Numbered from the stretch's first letter, positions 1 to 9,368 are shown. The stretch is DNA of 22,331 nt from Desulfonatronum sp. (GCA_007127655.1 SKYX01000280.1:1-22331), one strand, 5' to 3'. The notes: generated by a model not told the origin, from the letters alone. Numbers and translations are program-made.

Positions 1-40
1 CAGCATGGTTCAGAACGGGTTAACACTTTTGTAGGAGTAG

Positions 41-2422
<2,382 letters not shown>

Positions 2423-2447
2423 TTCTGGCTCAACGGCCTTTGGGAGG

Positions 2448-2471
2448 AGGGGCGACCGGCCGGTCGCCCCT
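2448..2471. repeat. 24-bp perfect palindrome downstream of katG
   Basis: Perfect palindrome with 12-nt arms, AGGGGCGACCGG and its complement, centred between 2459 and 2460. It begins 25 nt after the katG stop codon. No T-run follows, so intrinsic termination is unlikely, though it could stabilise the katG mRNA 3' end. It shares the AGGGGC/GCCCCT outer sequence with the 44-bp palindrome at 42-85. I see no other element in 2472-2650 apart from a TTGACG hexamer at 2565-2570 with no matching -10. Confidence 0.75.
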
Positions 2472-2676
2472 AAGGTTCATCCACCTCTGCACCGCCGTGT
2501 CCCGAAGGGAAAATTGGTCCTTGTCATTCGAAAGATCGGCCTTATCTCCTTATTACGAACACGCTTGACGCGCGTCGCTGTTCATGTTTGCAAAGCTCGG
2601 GGCGAACAGGATGCGTATTGCGTCTCAAAACCTAGAGCACCCTTTCATCAACCAAACCGTAAGGAGATTTTGAAAA

Positions 2677-2913
2677 ATGTCTGAAAAGCGTTGCTGCCCC
2701 CATTGCGGCGTGGAGTTGACCTCGACCTTTGGACCGCCGGATTCCGGCTGGGGGGCGTTGCTGGTCTGTGAAAACAATGAGTGCATGATTTTTAAGGGGT
2801 CCAACGAGGACATCAGATACAAGCCCAGTGATTCTCCACTGGGTTGCCGCTACGCCGAGGATGTGGAGGGTGGATACAAGTCCTTCAATATGTTGGCATT
2901 TCGCGGATTCTGA
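2677..2913 (+). CDS. small zinc-ribbon protein, function unknown
   Basis: A 78-residue protein with an N-terminal CPHCG knuckle (C7, C10) and a second pair C31-X4-C36 (CENNEC), the pattern of a single zinc ribbon. A preceding C6 and a lone C57 are also present. No signal peptide or membrane segment is seen, so it is probably cytoplasmic. AAGGAG at 2661-2666 lies 10 nt before the ATG, which supports a real gene. An intrinsic terminator follows 18 nt after the stop, so it is probably transcribed alone or from an unseen promoter in 2472-2650. I do not recognise a named family. Zinc ribbons of this size may bind nucleic acid or protein, but nothing here decides between them. Confidence 0.8.
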   Translation: MSEKRCCPHCGVELTSTFGPPDSGWGALLVCENNECMIFKGSNEDIRYKPSDSPLGCRYAEDVEGGYKSFNMLAFRGF

Positions 2914-2931
2914 TCACTGATTTTCGCTCTC

Positions 2932-2969
2932 AAACTCCCCGAAACGATTGTTCTCGGGGAGTTTTTTTT
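2932..2969 (+). terminator. intrinsic terminator after the zinc-ribbon gene
   Basis: An 11-bp stem, AAACTCCCCGA (2932-2942) with TCGGGGAGTTT (2954-2964), and an 11-nt loop are followed by a run of eight T (2962-2969). It is a textbook Rho-independent terminator for the gene ending at 2913. It sits only 14 nt before the Nudix start codon at 2984, which is unusual. Confidence 0.92.
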
Positions 2970-2983
2970 GTATCGTCCAGACC

Positions 2984-3613
2984 ATGGAACATGACCCACC
3001 CTCCCAATGGCTGGATTGGTCCAGGGAGATTCAAGCCCTGAGCCAGACCGGTCTCGCCTTTGCCCAGACCCATTACGAACGTATCCGCTACCATCGCCTG
3101 CTGGAGTTGGCCTCGGAAATGGTGTCCAGCCGGACCTGCCTGGAGACGGATGAAATTCTGCGCACGTTTCTGGTGCAGCCCGGCTATGCCACGGTCAAAG
3201 TGGACGTGCGCGGAGCCGTGGTCCGGGACGACCGCATTCTGCTGGTCCGGGAGCGGACCGACGGCAAATGGGCCATGCCCGGCGGCTGGGCCGACGTGGG
3301 CGAGTACCCTTCGGCCATGATCGCCCGGGAGATTCTCGAGGAAAGCGGATACGAGGCCAAGCCGATCCGGCTGATCGGCGTGTACGACGCCAACCGGGCC
3401 GGCCGGCCCATGGAGTTCTTCCATGCCTACAAGGTGCTGTTTCTCTGCGAACTGACCGGCGGAGCGCCCTCGACCAGCGATGAAACCTCGGACGTGGGCT
3501 TTTTCCCCTTCAATCATCTGCCACCGCTTTCCGAGCACCGTACCAACCACGTCCACCTCACCGAAGTCCGCCGTCACCTGGCGGACCCGACCCGCCCGGC
3601 CGCATTCGATTGA
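2984..3613 (+). CDS. Nudix hydrolase with YjhB-type N-terminal domain
   Basis: A 209-residue Nudix-family pyrophosphohydrolase, which cleaves a nucleoside diphosphate linked to another moiety X. Residues 1-65 look like the helical N-terminal domain found in YjhB-like Nudix proteins. The Nudix domain follows at 70-200. The Nudix box is complete: G101, E107, R115, E116, E119, E120 and G122 (GWADVGE...REILEESGY), so metal binding and catalysis should be intact. The ATG at 2984 is chosen because the upstream in-frame ATG at 2948 lies in the terminator loop. No clear ribosome binding site precedes it. A weak promoter, TTGTTC 2948-2953 with TATCGT 2971-2976, would give a nearly leaderless mRNA. The MBL-fold gene follows 85 nt later. 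The substrate cannot be told from sequence. Confidence 0.9.
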   Translation: MEHDPPSQWLDWSREIQALSQTGLAFAQTHYERIRYHRLLELASEMVSSRTCLETDEILRTFLVQPGYATVKVDVRGAVVRDDRILLVRERTDGKWAMPGGWADVGEYPSAMIAREILEESGYEAKPIRLIGVYDANRAGRPMEFFHAYKVLFLCELTGGAPSTSDETSDVGFFPFNHLPPLSEHRTNHVHLTEVRRHLADPTRPAAFD

Positions 3614-3698
3614 TCGTGGCCATGCCCCTTGCCCAACCCCATGCCGCTCTTCCCGACGGACAACGCAGCGAAGGACGGAGCTTTTCACGGATTGATTC

Positions 3699-4778
3699 AT
3701 GAAACCAATTGTTCTGCTAGCCTTGATCCTGATGACCTCCCTTGTGGGCGGATGCTCCGGCAAGAATCCGCACTACGACCCCGACAAGCCGCACCACACC
3801 CCCACGGGCTTTCAGAACAACTATCCCCACTCCCGGCCCAGCGGCCTGGACTTCTGGCGCTGGTTTTTTCAGAGGCGGCTGGCTGGTTTGCCCAAGAAGC
3901 CGACTCTGGAACTGGCCCCGGTGGCTCCGGACCTGGAGTATCTGCAAGCCAACCGCTCCGAGCCAGCGGCGACCTGGATCGGCCACGCCACGGTGCTGAT
4001 GCAGATGGGCGGTCTGAACATTCTTACGGACCCCATTTTCTCGCAGCGGGCCTCCCCGGTGCAATGGGCCGGACCGAAGCGGTGGCAACCACCGGGATTA
4101 GCTTTGGATGAATTGCCGCGCATCGACCTGGTGCTGATATCTCACAGCCATTACGACCACCTGGATCTTCGCTCGGTGCGCGGGCTCGCGGCTCAGTCCG
4201 GAGGTTCACCGCTTTTCATGGTCCCCCTGGGGATCAAGGAGTGGTTCGAGCGCAACGTCCCCGACTCCCAGGGGCAAGTGCGAGATTTTGACTGGTGGGA
4301 CCAGCTGGAATTGGGCGACGAAGCAGAGCGAACCATGGTGCATTTTGTTCCGGCCCAGCACTGGTCCCAACGAACCTTGCGGGATCGAAATCAGACCCTG
4401 TGGGGCGGCTGGGTGGTGGAGCAGCCGGACTTCATCTTTTATTTCGCCGGAGACATGGGCTATTCCCAGGATACCAAGGACATCGGAGAACGCTTCGGCG
4501 GCTTCGACATGGCAGCTATCCCGGTGGGTGCGTATGAACCAAGGTGGTTCATGCAGAGCCAGCACATTAACCCGGAGGAAGCGGTGCTGGTGCACCGGGA
4601 CGTCCAGGCTCGCCGCTCCATTGGCGTGCATTGGGGAACTTTTCACGGGATCACGGACGAGCCCTTGGATCAGCCCATCGCCGACCTGGCCGAAGCCCGG
4701 CAACGACACGGCCTGGCCGAAGACGACTTCTTTTTATTGCGCCACGGCGAAACGCGGCGACTTGACGATAACAGGTGA
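3699..4778 (+). CDS. lipoprotein metallo-beta-lactamase-fold hydrolase (NAPE-PLD/UlaG type)
   Basis: A 359-residue protein beginning with a lipoprotein signal peptide, with lipobox VGGC and lipidated C19, so it should be anchored in the outer or inner membrane facing the periplasm. The rest is a metallo-beta-lactamase fold: H96 in the GHATVL strand, the dinuclear metal motif H149-S-H151-Y-D153-H154, then H221 (PAQHWS), D252 (AGDMGY) and H311 (HWGTF). The order and spacing fit the Lactamase_B_2 group that includes N-acylphosphatidylethanolamine phospholipase D and UlaG-like enzymes. A phosphodiester or lipid substrate is plausible but not shown. The ribosome binding site is weak, and the start is fixed by the signal peptide. 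The HD gene follows after 16 nt with a strong Shine-Dalgarno, so the two are probably co-transcribed. Confidence 0.88.
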   Translation: MKPIVLLALILMTSLVGGCSGKNPHYDPDKPHHTPTGFQNNYPHSRPSGLDFWRWFFQRRLAGLPKKPTLELAPVAPDLEYLQANRSEPAATWIGHATVLMQMGGLNILTDPIFSQRASPVQWAGPKRWQPPGLALDELPRIDLVLISHSHYDHLDLRSVRGLAAQSGGSPLFMVPLGIKEWFERNVPDSQGQVRDFDWWDQLELGDEAERTMVHFVPAQHWSQRTLRDRNQTLWGGWVVEQPDFIFYFAGDMGYSQDTKDIGERFGGFDMAAIPVGAYEPRWFMQSQHINPEEAVLVHRDVQARRSIGVHWGTFHGITDEPLDQPIADLAEARQRHGLAEDDFFLLRHGETRRLDDNR

Positions 4779-4794
4779 TCAAGGAGTCTGATCC

Positions 4795-6039
4795 ATGCCC
4801 GGAATCCGCAAAAGCCTTTTGCAGCTCATCTTCTCCGGATCGTTCATGAAGCGCTGGAACGACAAGCTGCGGCCCATGGAATTGATGGAGGTCGACAAGC
4901 AGGCTCATAAGATGATTGTGGCCTGGATGCTCTTTGAACTGAACACCCGGGAGATGTCTGCGGAAGAGAGGTTGGCTATCGGCGAACGGATCGTGGAGGG
5001 CGGGATTTTTGAATATCTCTACCGGCTGGTAATCACGGATATCAAGCCGCCGGTGTTTTATCAGATCAAGGCCAATCCGGCCCATTACCGCCAATTGACG
5101 GACTGGGTCCTGGACCGGCTCAAGCCCCGTGTGGAGTGCCTCGGCATGCCCTTCTGGGACCGGTTGCGGCTCTGGCTGGACCATCCGGAGGAAGGGGATC
5201 TGGCGCGGCGGATTCTGGACGCGGCCCACAGCTACGCCAGCCGATGGGAGTTCCACCTGATCACCCACGTCCAGAACTATGACGACGAATTGGAGGAGAT
5301 CGAGGAGAGCTTTCGCGGACAACTGGAGACCCACCGGGAACTGGCGGGCATGCCGGAACTGCTTCAGGGCACGGGAAGCCATCTGGGGCGGCTGGCGCAC
5401 CTCAGCGGACAGCTGCGGTTCCAGAAGCGATGGTCGCAGACCCCGAGGGTTCCGGAAACCTCGGTCCTGGGGCATATGTTCGTGGTGGCCTGCTTCAGTT
5501 ATTTTTTCAGCTTGGCGGTGGGGGCGTGCCGGTCCCGGTCGCAAAACAACTTTTTCGCCGGGCTGGTCCACGATTTGCCGGAACTGCTGACCAGGGACAT
5601 TATTTCACCGGTGAAGCGTTCGGTGGCCCGGATCGGCGATTTGATCCGGGAGTATGAATTCAAGGAGTTGGAGCGGCGGGTCTTCGCGCCTCTGGCCAAG
5701 GGCGGGTATACGGATCTGTCGGAACGGTTGTCTTACTTTCTGGGCTTGGACGTGGGGTCGGAGTTCGTGAGCACGATCATCCTGGACGGGCTGATCCGGG
5801 AAGTGAACTGGGACCAGCTCCAGACCACCTATAACCAGGACCGCTTCGACCCCAAGGACGGCAAGCTGCTCAAGGTCTGCGACAATCTGGCCGCCTTCAT
5901 GGAGGCCTACACCTCCCTGCGCAACGGCATCAGCAGCGATCAGCTCCAAGAGGCCCTCTGGCGCATCCGGGCCGAATACCAGCAGACCAGCCTGGGTGAC
6001 GGGGTGCACATTGGTGCGTTGCTGGCCGACTTCGACTGA
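4795..6039 (+). CDS. HD-domain phosphohydrolase, YfbR-like C-terminal domain
   Basis: A 414-residue predicted metal-dependent phosphohydrolase. Residues about 205-370 match the HD_3/YfbR type: RW at 212-213, the first His H227 (ETSVLGHMFVVA), the H259-D260 pair with E263 (GLVHDLPELLTRD), D268 with SPVK, and D363 (VCDNLAAF). YfbR proteins are 5'-deoxynucleotidases of about 200 residues. This one has some 190 extra N-terminal residues, mostly helical, containing a Glu-rich stretch (DDELEEIEES), that I do not recognise. AAGGAG at 4781-4786 sets the ATG at 4795, 16 nt after the MBL-fold gene. The 3' end converges with the HD-GYP gene, with 22 nt between stop codons and no visible terminator. Substrate is unknown. 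Confidence 0.83.
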   Translation: MPGIRKSLLQLIFSGSFMKRWNDKLRPMELMEVDKQAHKMIVAWMLFELNTREMSAEERLAIGERIVEGGIFEYLYRLVITDIKPPVFYQIKANPAHYRQLTDWVLDRLKPRVECLGMPFWDRLRLWLDHPEEGDLARRILDAAHSYASRWEFHLITHVQNYDDELEEIEESFRGQLETHRELAGMPELLQGTGSHLGRLAHLSGQLRFQKRWSQTPRVPETSVLGHMFVVACFSYFFSLAVGACRSRSQNNFFAGLVHDLPELLTRDIISPVKRSVARIGDLIREYEFKELERRVFAPLAKGGYTDLSERLSYFLGLDVGSEFVSTIILDGLIREVNWDQLQTTYNQDRFDPKDGKLLKVCDNLAAFMEAYTSLRNGISSDQLQEALWRIRAEYQQTSLGDGVHIGALLADFD

Positions 6040-6061
6040 CCCGCCTCACGTTTTCCCGTCT

Positions 6062-7048
6062 TCATCCCATCATCATGCCCATCATCGCGCGGACCATTTT
6101 GTCGTTGTAGCCGGGGCTCTGACTCAGTGCATTCAGTGCGCTTCCCGAGCTCAGGGCCTCGGCGTACGGCCGATCGGTGATCATGGCACAATAGGAATCC
6201 ACCACCGCGCACAATTGGCCGACCATGGAAATCTCCTTGCCGGGCAGCTTTTGCGGATAACCTTTGCCGTCCAATCGTTCATGGTGCTCCAGGGCCTGCT
6301 TGAGGATCAAATCCGAGCGAACTTCCAAGGAGTGGAGTGTTTTCCCCCCGATCCAACAGTGTTCCCGGATTTTTTCCAGCTCATCCCTGGAGAGCGGCTG
6401 GGTCTTGGCGCGGATGAAGGGTGGGATCTTGGACATGCCCAGGTCGTGGACCAACAGCCCCATGGAAACCTCGTCCAGGTGCTTGCGTCGCAGATCACCA
6501 TCATTGAGGCGCAGGTACAAAGCCAATCCCATGAAGAGGGAATTGACGCCGTGATTGGCCAGGGAGTGTTCTTTCCAGATGTTTTTCCTGAGATTTTTTA
6601 TCCGATATGGGTCCTGCCACAAGTATTCGGTCAGAACGAGCAGGTCGGTTTGCAGGGTCAAGAACACTGAAGCCACGGGCTGCTCAAAAAAGGCGTTCAA
6701 ACGATCGGTCAAGCCTTGTTGGAAGATCAGGGCGATTTCCGAGCTTTTCAAGCTGGAGTCCACCAAGACCAGGTCGAGCTGCTTGCTGATATGCTCAGCG
6801 TAAACCGGGTGATCCTTGCGGGCGACGAAAACCAACCCCTGGGCGCATTTGTCCAGGATTATCTGGCGTTGTTCCGCGGAGATTCGCTGACCGGCCTGGG
6901 TCAAGGGGATCAGTTGGGCGACCTGTTCCCTGAATACAAACGTGTCCAGGGGCAGGCGAAACTTTGGAAAACTTTCCAGGATCACCGGGCTGACCTGATA
7001 ATATTCCTCATGCAGGTCTTCGTTCGGTTCCAGGTCTTTCTTGGGCAT
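6062..7048 (-). CDS. HD-GYP domain protein, probable cyclic-di-GMP phosphodiesterase
   Basis: A 328-residue protein. Residues 1-150 are an N-terminal region of unrecognised type. Residues about 155-325 are an HD-GYP domain, the class that hydrolyses cyclic di-GMP. Visible metal ligands are H166, H201-D202, H230, H255-H256 and D284, with the signature HHERLDGKGYP. The usual HDxGK is HDLGMSKIP here, so the conserved Lys after Gly is Met. The ATG at 7048 is preferred over the one at 7054 because GAGG lies 7 nt before 7048 but only 1 nt before 7054. The C-terminus is Met-rich (MMGMMMG). No membrane segment or receiver domain is seen, so it appears to be a soluble enzyme. Confidence 0.9.
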   Translation of the reverse strand: MPKKDLEPNEDLHEEYYQVSPVILESFPKFRLPLDTFVFREQVAQLIPLTQAGQRISAEQRQIILDKCAQGLVFVARKDHPVYAEHISKQLDLVLVDSSLKSSEIALIFQQGLTDRLNAFFEQPVASVFLTLQTDLLVLTEYLWQDPYRIKNLRKNIWKEHSLANHGVNSLFMGLALYLRLNDGDLRRKHLDEVSMGLLVHDLGMSKIPPFIRAKTQPLSRDELEKIREHCWIGGKTLHSLEVRSDLILKQALEHHERLDGKGYPQKLPGKEISMVGQLCAVVDSYCAMITDRPYAEALSSGSALNALSQSPGYNDKMVRAMMGMMMG

Positions 7049-7081
7049 GCACATTCCTCACCAGGCAGGGGTACGTCTTCT

Positions 7082-7109
7082 ATATTATCTTCCGCACATT
7101 CATCTTTAA
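7082..7109 (-). promoter_or_regulatory. candidate promoter of the HD-GYP gene
   Basis: On the minus strand TTAAAG (7109-7104) and TAATAT (7087-7082) are separated by 16 nt, a plausible but not strong sigma-70 pair, about 35 nt upstream of the HD-GYP start codon. The -35 hexamer lies inside the palindrome at 7098-7116. Confidence 0.4.
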
Positions 7110-7116
7110 GATGAAT
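7098..7116. promoter_or_regulatory. 19-bp perfect palindrome, candidate operator
   Basis: ATTCATCTT and AAGATGAAT flank a single central T at 7107. The length and dyad symmetry are those of a dimeric helix-turn-helix repressor site. It overlaps the candidate -35 of the minus-strand HD-GYP gene, so repression of that gene is the likeliest role. The binding protein cannot be named. Confidence 0.5.
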
Positions 7117-7374
7117 CTCCTTCAATTACAATCTTGGTCCTTCCACTTCTCGGGCTTTTCAGGCCGACGGCATGCTGCGCGGCGGGTTCAATCGTATTTG
7201 GTTCAGGTCGTGACGTTGTCCTCCCAGAGGCTCTTTTTTCGGTTACGTTTTCCGCGGACTTGAGTTTCGAAGGCGAAGGATCGTCGCGCATCCTGCTCAC
7301 TTACACGGACGAAACGTCAATGATTTCATCTCTCAGAGCGTGATGTGCGTCGTGGTCTTTATTTTTCACATTTA
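7117..7374. other. intergenic region with no gene seen
   Basis: This part of the divergent region between HD-GYP and mraZ holds only short open frames starting at TTG or GTG without ribosome binding sites, whose translations show no recognisable features. An AAGGAG on the minus strand (7122-7117) has no well-spaced start codon. I see no RNA gene, repeat or terminator. The right end becomes AT-rich on approaching the dcw promoters. Confidence 0.6.
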
Positions 7375-7403
7375 TTGGCGAATCCTTGGAATTTCTGTAA
7401 AAT
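7375..7403 (+). promoter_or_regulatory. candidate upstream promoter of the dcw operon
   Basis: TTGGCG (7375-7380) and TAAAAT (7398-7403) are separated by 17 nt, a reasonable sigma-70 pair in an AT-rich stretch. Transcription would begin near 7410, leaving a leader that carries the whole GTGGG array before mraZ. Confidence 0.45.
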
Positions 7404-7413
7404 TGAAAAATGC

Positions 7414-7441
7414 TTGACATTTAGAAGGATGTGCGGAAGAT
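7414..7441 (+). promoter_or_regulatory. candidate proximal promoter of the dcw operon
   Basis: A consensus -35, TTGACA (7414-7419), is followed after 16 nt by GAAGAT (7436-7441), a poor -10. The start point would fall at about 7448, inside the MraZ-type repeat array, a good position for repression by MraZ. Confidence 0.5.
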
Positions 7442-7442
7442 G

Positions 7443-7477
7443 GTGGGAAAAAGTGGGAAAATGTGGGGATGAGTGGA
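7443..7477 (+). promoter_or_regulatory. MraZ operator: GTGGG repeats at 10-nt period
   Basis: GTGGG occurs at 7443-7447, 7453-7457 and 7463-7467, and GTGGA at 7473-7477, each separated by exactly 5 nt. MraZ is known to bind TGGG-type direct repeats with 5-nt spacers upstream of its own gene, so this is very probably the autoregulatory site of the dcw operon. The last two repeats overlap alternative mraZ start codons (GTG 7463, ATG 7469). Confidence 0.9.
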
Positions 7478-7483
7478 AATTCG

Positions 7484-7942
7484 ATGACCTTTCGTGGACA
7501 TGCATATCGTAGCCTAGACCCCAAAGGGCGTTTAGTGCTTCCTACGGAATTTCGGGATGTTATCCTTACCGTAGGGACGCATGGTCGGATTATTTTGACG
7601 AATTTCGACGGATGCGTGGTGGGTTACTCACTTCAGGAGTGGGAACGCATCGAAGAGAGTTTTCAGCGCATCAACATGCTGAATAGGCAGTTACGAGATT
7701 TTCAGCGCTTTTTCATCTCCGGGGCCATGGAAGTGGAGTTGGACAAGCAGGGCCGGATTCTCATTCCTCCTCACTTACGAACCTATGCCGGTCTCACACG
7801 AGAAGTCGCTCTGGCCGGCGTGGGGCGAAAATTCGAGATCTGGGACTTGGAGCGGTTTGAAGAACAACGGCGCAAAATGGAAGAGAGCTTTGATCTGGTC
7901 ATGGACGCTCTGGCTCAGACAGAGTGCGATCTGCGTCTGTAG
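7484..7942 (+). CDS. mraZ: transcriptional regulator MraZ
   Basis: First gene of the dcw cluster. It encodes a DNA-binding protein that forms ring-shaped oligomers and represses its own operon. From 7484 it has 152 residues, the usual length, and begins MTFRGHAYRSLDPKGR, close to the family start MFRG. Two SpoVT/AbrB-like half-domains are visible through their D-x-K/Q-GR motifs, DPKGR at 12-16 and DKQGR at 87-91. In-frame GTG 7463 and ATG 7469 lie inside the GTGGG operator and would add 7 and 5 residues that the family lacks. The ribosome binding site before 7484 is only fair (GAGTGG, 7471-7476). rsmH starts 78 nt after the stop. Confidence 0.95.
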   Translation: MTFRGHAYRSLDPKGRLVLPTEFRDVILTVGTHGRIILTNFDGCVVGYSLQEWERIEESFQRINMLNRQLRDFQRFFISGAMEVELDKQGRILIPPHLRTYAGLTREVALAGVGRKFEIWDLERFEEQRRKMEESFDLVMDALAQTECDLRL

Positions 7943-8020
7943 TCGCTCCGGCCCCGTCCGCCGTTGCTCGTTGCGGGTACTCTCTTCCGCGATTTCGTCT
8001 TTAGGCCTTGGGAGGTCGTC

Positions 8021-8998
8021 GTGACGTCCATGCCCGAACCCACTGCCCAACCCACGCACCAACCGGTTCTGGTCGACCGGGTTCTGACATATCTCGCACC
8101 ACGACCGGGGGGGCGCTATCTGGACGGGACCCTGGGACTGGGCGGGCACGCTCAGGCCGTGCTGGAAGCCACCGACGGCCGGGCCCGGGTCTTGGGTTTG
8201 GACCGGGACCCTTTGGCCTTGGAGACGGCGACCAAGAGGCTTCGCGAGACGTGGCCGACTGCCGAGTTGACGTTGCGTCACGAGTGTTTCAGCCGATTTT
8301 CGGACGTCATGGACGAGCTCGGATGGGAACTTCTGGATGGTGCGTTGCTGGATCTTGGTTTCTCCTCTTTTCAGGTGGACACTCCGGAGCGCGGATTCAG
8401 CTTCCTCATGGATGGCCCTCTGGATATGCGGATGAATCCCCACGGTGCGGGATTGACGGCGCGGGAAGTGGTCAACGCCTATTCCCCGCGGCAGCTCGCG
8501 AAGATTATTTACGAGTTCGGAGAAGAGCCGCTGGGCGGAAGAATCGCCAGGGCCATCGAAACAGCGCGTCGTGACGATCCCATCGAAACCACTTTGGAAT
8601 TGGCGCGCATCGTGGAGCAGGCCTATCCGCCGGCCCGAAGGGCTCGGGCCCGTAACCATCCGGCGACCCGTACCTTCCAGGCTCTGCGTATGTTCGTTAA
8701 CGACGAAACCGGTGAACTCAGCCGGTTTTTAGCTCAAATCGTCTCCCGATTGGCTGAAAACGCTCGAATAGTAATAATATCTTTTCATTCCATCGAGGAT
8801 CGGATTGTCAAACGATATTTCGTAGAGCAGGCCAAGGCCTGTCTGTGTCCGCCCAGGCAGCCCTTTTGTTTGTGCGGCCATCGGACGACATTGAAAATAT
8901 TGACCAAGAAGCCGTTGATCGCATCCAGCGCCGAATTGACCGCCAATCCTCGCAGTCGCAGCGCGAAGCTGCGGGCGGCCGAACGGATCGCCGATTGA
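8021..8998 (+). CDS. rsmH: 16S rRNA (cytosine-1402 N4)-methyltransferase RsmH (MraW)
   Basis: SAM-dependent enzyme that methylates N4 of C1402 in the ribosomal P site. The 325-residue product shows HQPVLVDRVL near the N-terminus (13-22), the SAM-binding DGTLGLGGHA (35-44), the acidic loop GLDRDP (59-64), DLGFSSFQVD (111-120) and GPLDMRM (132-138). The GTG at 8021 is chosen because GGGAGG (8010-8015) lies 5 nt before it, while the ATG at 8030 would be 14 nt away. It is the second gene of the cluster, its usual place. A Cys-rich stretch (CLCPPRQPFCLCG) near the C-terminus is typical of the family. Confidence 0.96.
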   Translation: MTSMPEPTAQPTHQPVLVDRVLTYLAPRPGGRYLDGTLGLGGHAQAVLEATDGRARVLGLDRDPLALETATKRLRETWPTAELTLRHECFSRFSDVMDELGWELLDGALLDLGFSSFQVDTPERGFSFLMDGPLDMRMNPHGAGLTAREVVNAYSPRQLAKIIYEFGEEPLGGRIARAIETARRDDPIETTLELARIVEQAYPPARRARARNHPATRTFQALRMFVNDETGELSRFLAQIVSRLAENARIVIISFHSIEDRIVKRYFVEQAKACLCPPRQPFCLCGHRTTLKILTKKPLIASSAELTANPRSRSAKLRAAERIAD

Positions 8999-9035
8999 TG
9001 ATTTCCTTGTTGTTCCGATCTTTCGGGGTCATGTC

Positions 9036-9338
9036 ATGAGTGCAAACGCCAACGCTTCCAGAAAAAAACAATCAACCGGCTGGTATTGGGCCACGTCCTT
9101 GTTGGGGATTTGCGGGTTGATCCTGGGGTTGACGGTGGTCTGGGTCAATATTGAACGTCTGGACCTGGCCTATGAATTGAAGCAGCTCCAGACGGAACTG
9201 GAGCGCAAGAACGACCTCCAGGCCAAGCTCGAGGTGGAACGCATGAATTTGTTGTCCTCGTCCAGATTGCGGACGTTGGCTGAAGAAAATGAACTCCGTC
9301 AGGCCGAACCTGGCCAGATCAGAATGCTGAGACCGTAA
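9036..9338 (+). CDS. ftsL: cell division protein FtsL
   Basis: A 100-residue bitopic membrane protein: a short basic cytoplasmic N-terminus, one transmembrane helix at about 16-37, then a Leu-rich coiled coil at about 42-76 and a short C-terminal tail. Sequence identity among FtsL proteins is low, so the call rests on size, topology and its position between rsmH and ftsI. FtsL pairs with FtsB and recruits and activates FtsWI in the septal complex. It starts 37 nt after rsmH. The ribosome binding site is weak (GGGG, 9025-9028). Confidence 0.88.
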   Translation: MSANANASRKKQSTGWYWATSLLGICGLILGLTVVWVNIERLDLAYELKQLQTELERKNDLQAKLEVERMNLLSSSRLRTLAEENELRQAEPGQIRMLRP

Positions 9339-9368
9339 GCTCGACGGGCTTTTTGTGAAGTAAAGCGT

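Noticed and set aside
2565..2593. Promoter starting at TTGACG 2565 for the zinc-ribbon gene
   Set aside because: No acceptable -10 hexamer lies 16-18 nt downstream.
2930..3763. Minus-strand open frame opposite the Nudix gene (277 codons)
   Set aside because: It lies opposite a complete Nudix domain and runs into the terminator; no motif or ribosome binding site.
4651..5571. Minus-strand open frame opposite the HD gene (306 codons)
   Set aside because: Shadow of the HD protein; His/Pro/Gln-rich translation without domains.
7080..7122. Possible 7-codon leader peptide (minus strand, ATG at 7103) upstream of HD-GYP
   Set aside because: The AAGGAG is 13 nt from the ATG, too far, and the candidate promoter -10 lies inside this reading frame, so it may not be transcribed.
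7134..7343. 69-codon plus-strand frame in the HD-GYP/mraZ intergenic region
   Set aside because: Starts at TTG without a ribosome binding site and shows no recognisable feature.
9331..9358. Possible terminator between ftsL and ftsI (CCGT...ACGG then GCTTTTTG)
   Set aside because: The stem is only 4 bp, too weak to terminate, and the genes are clearly one operon.
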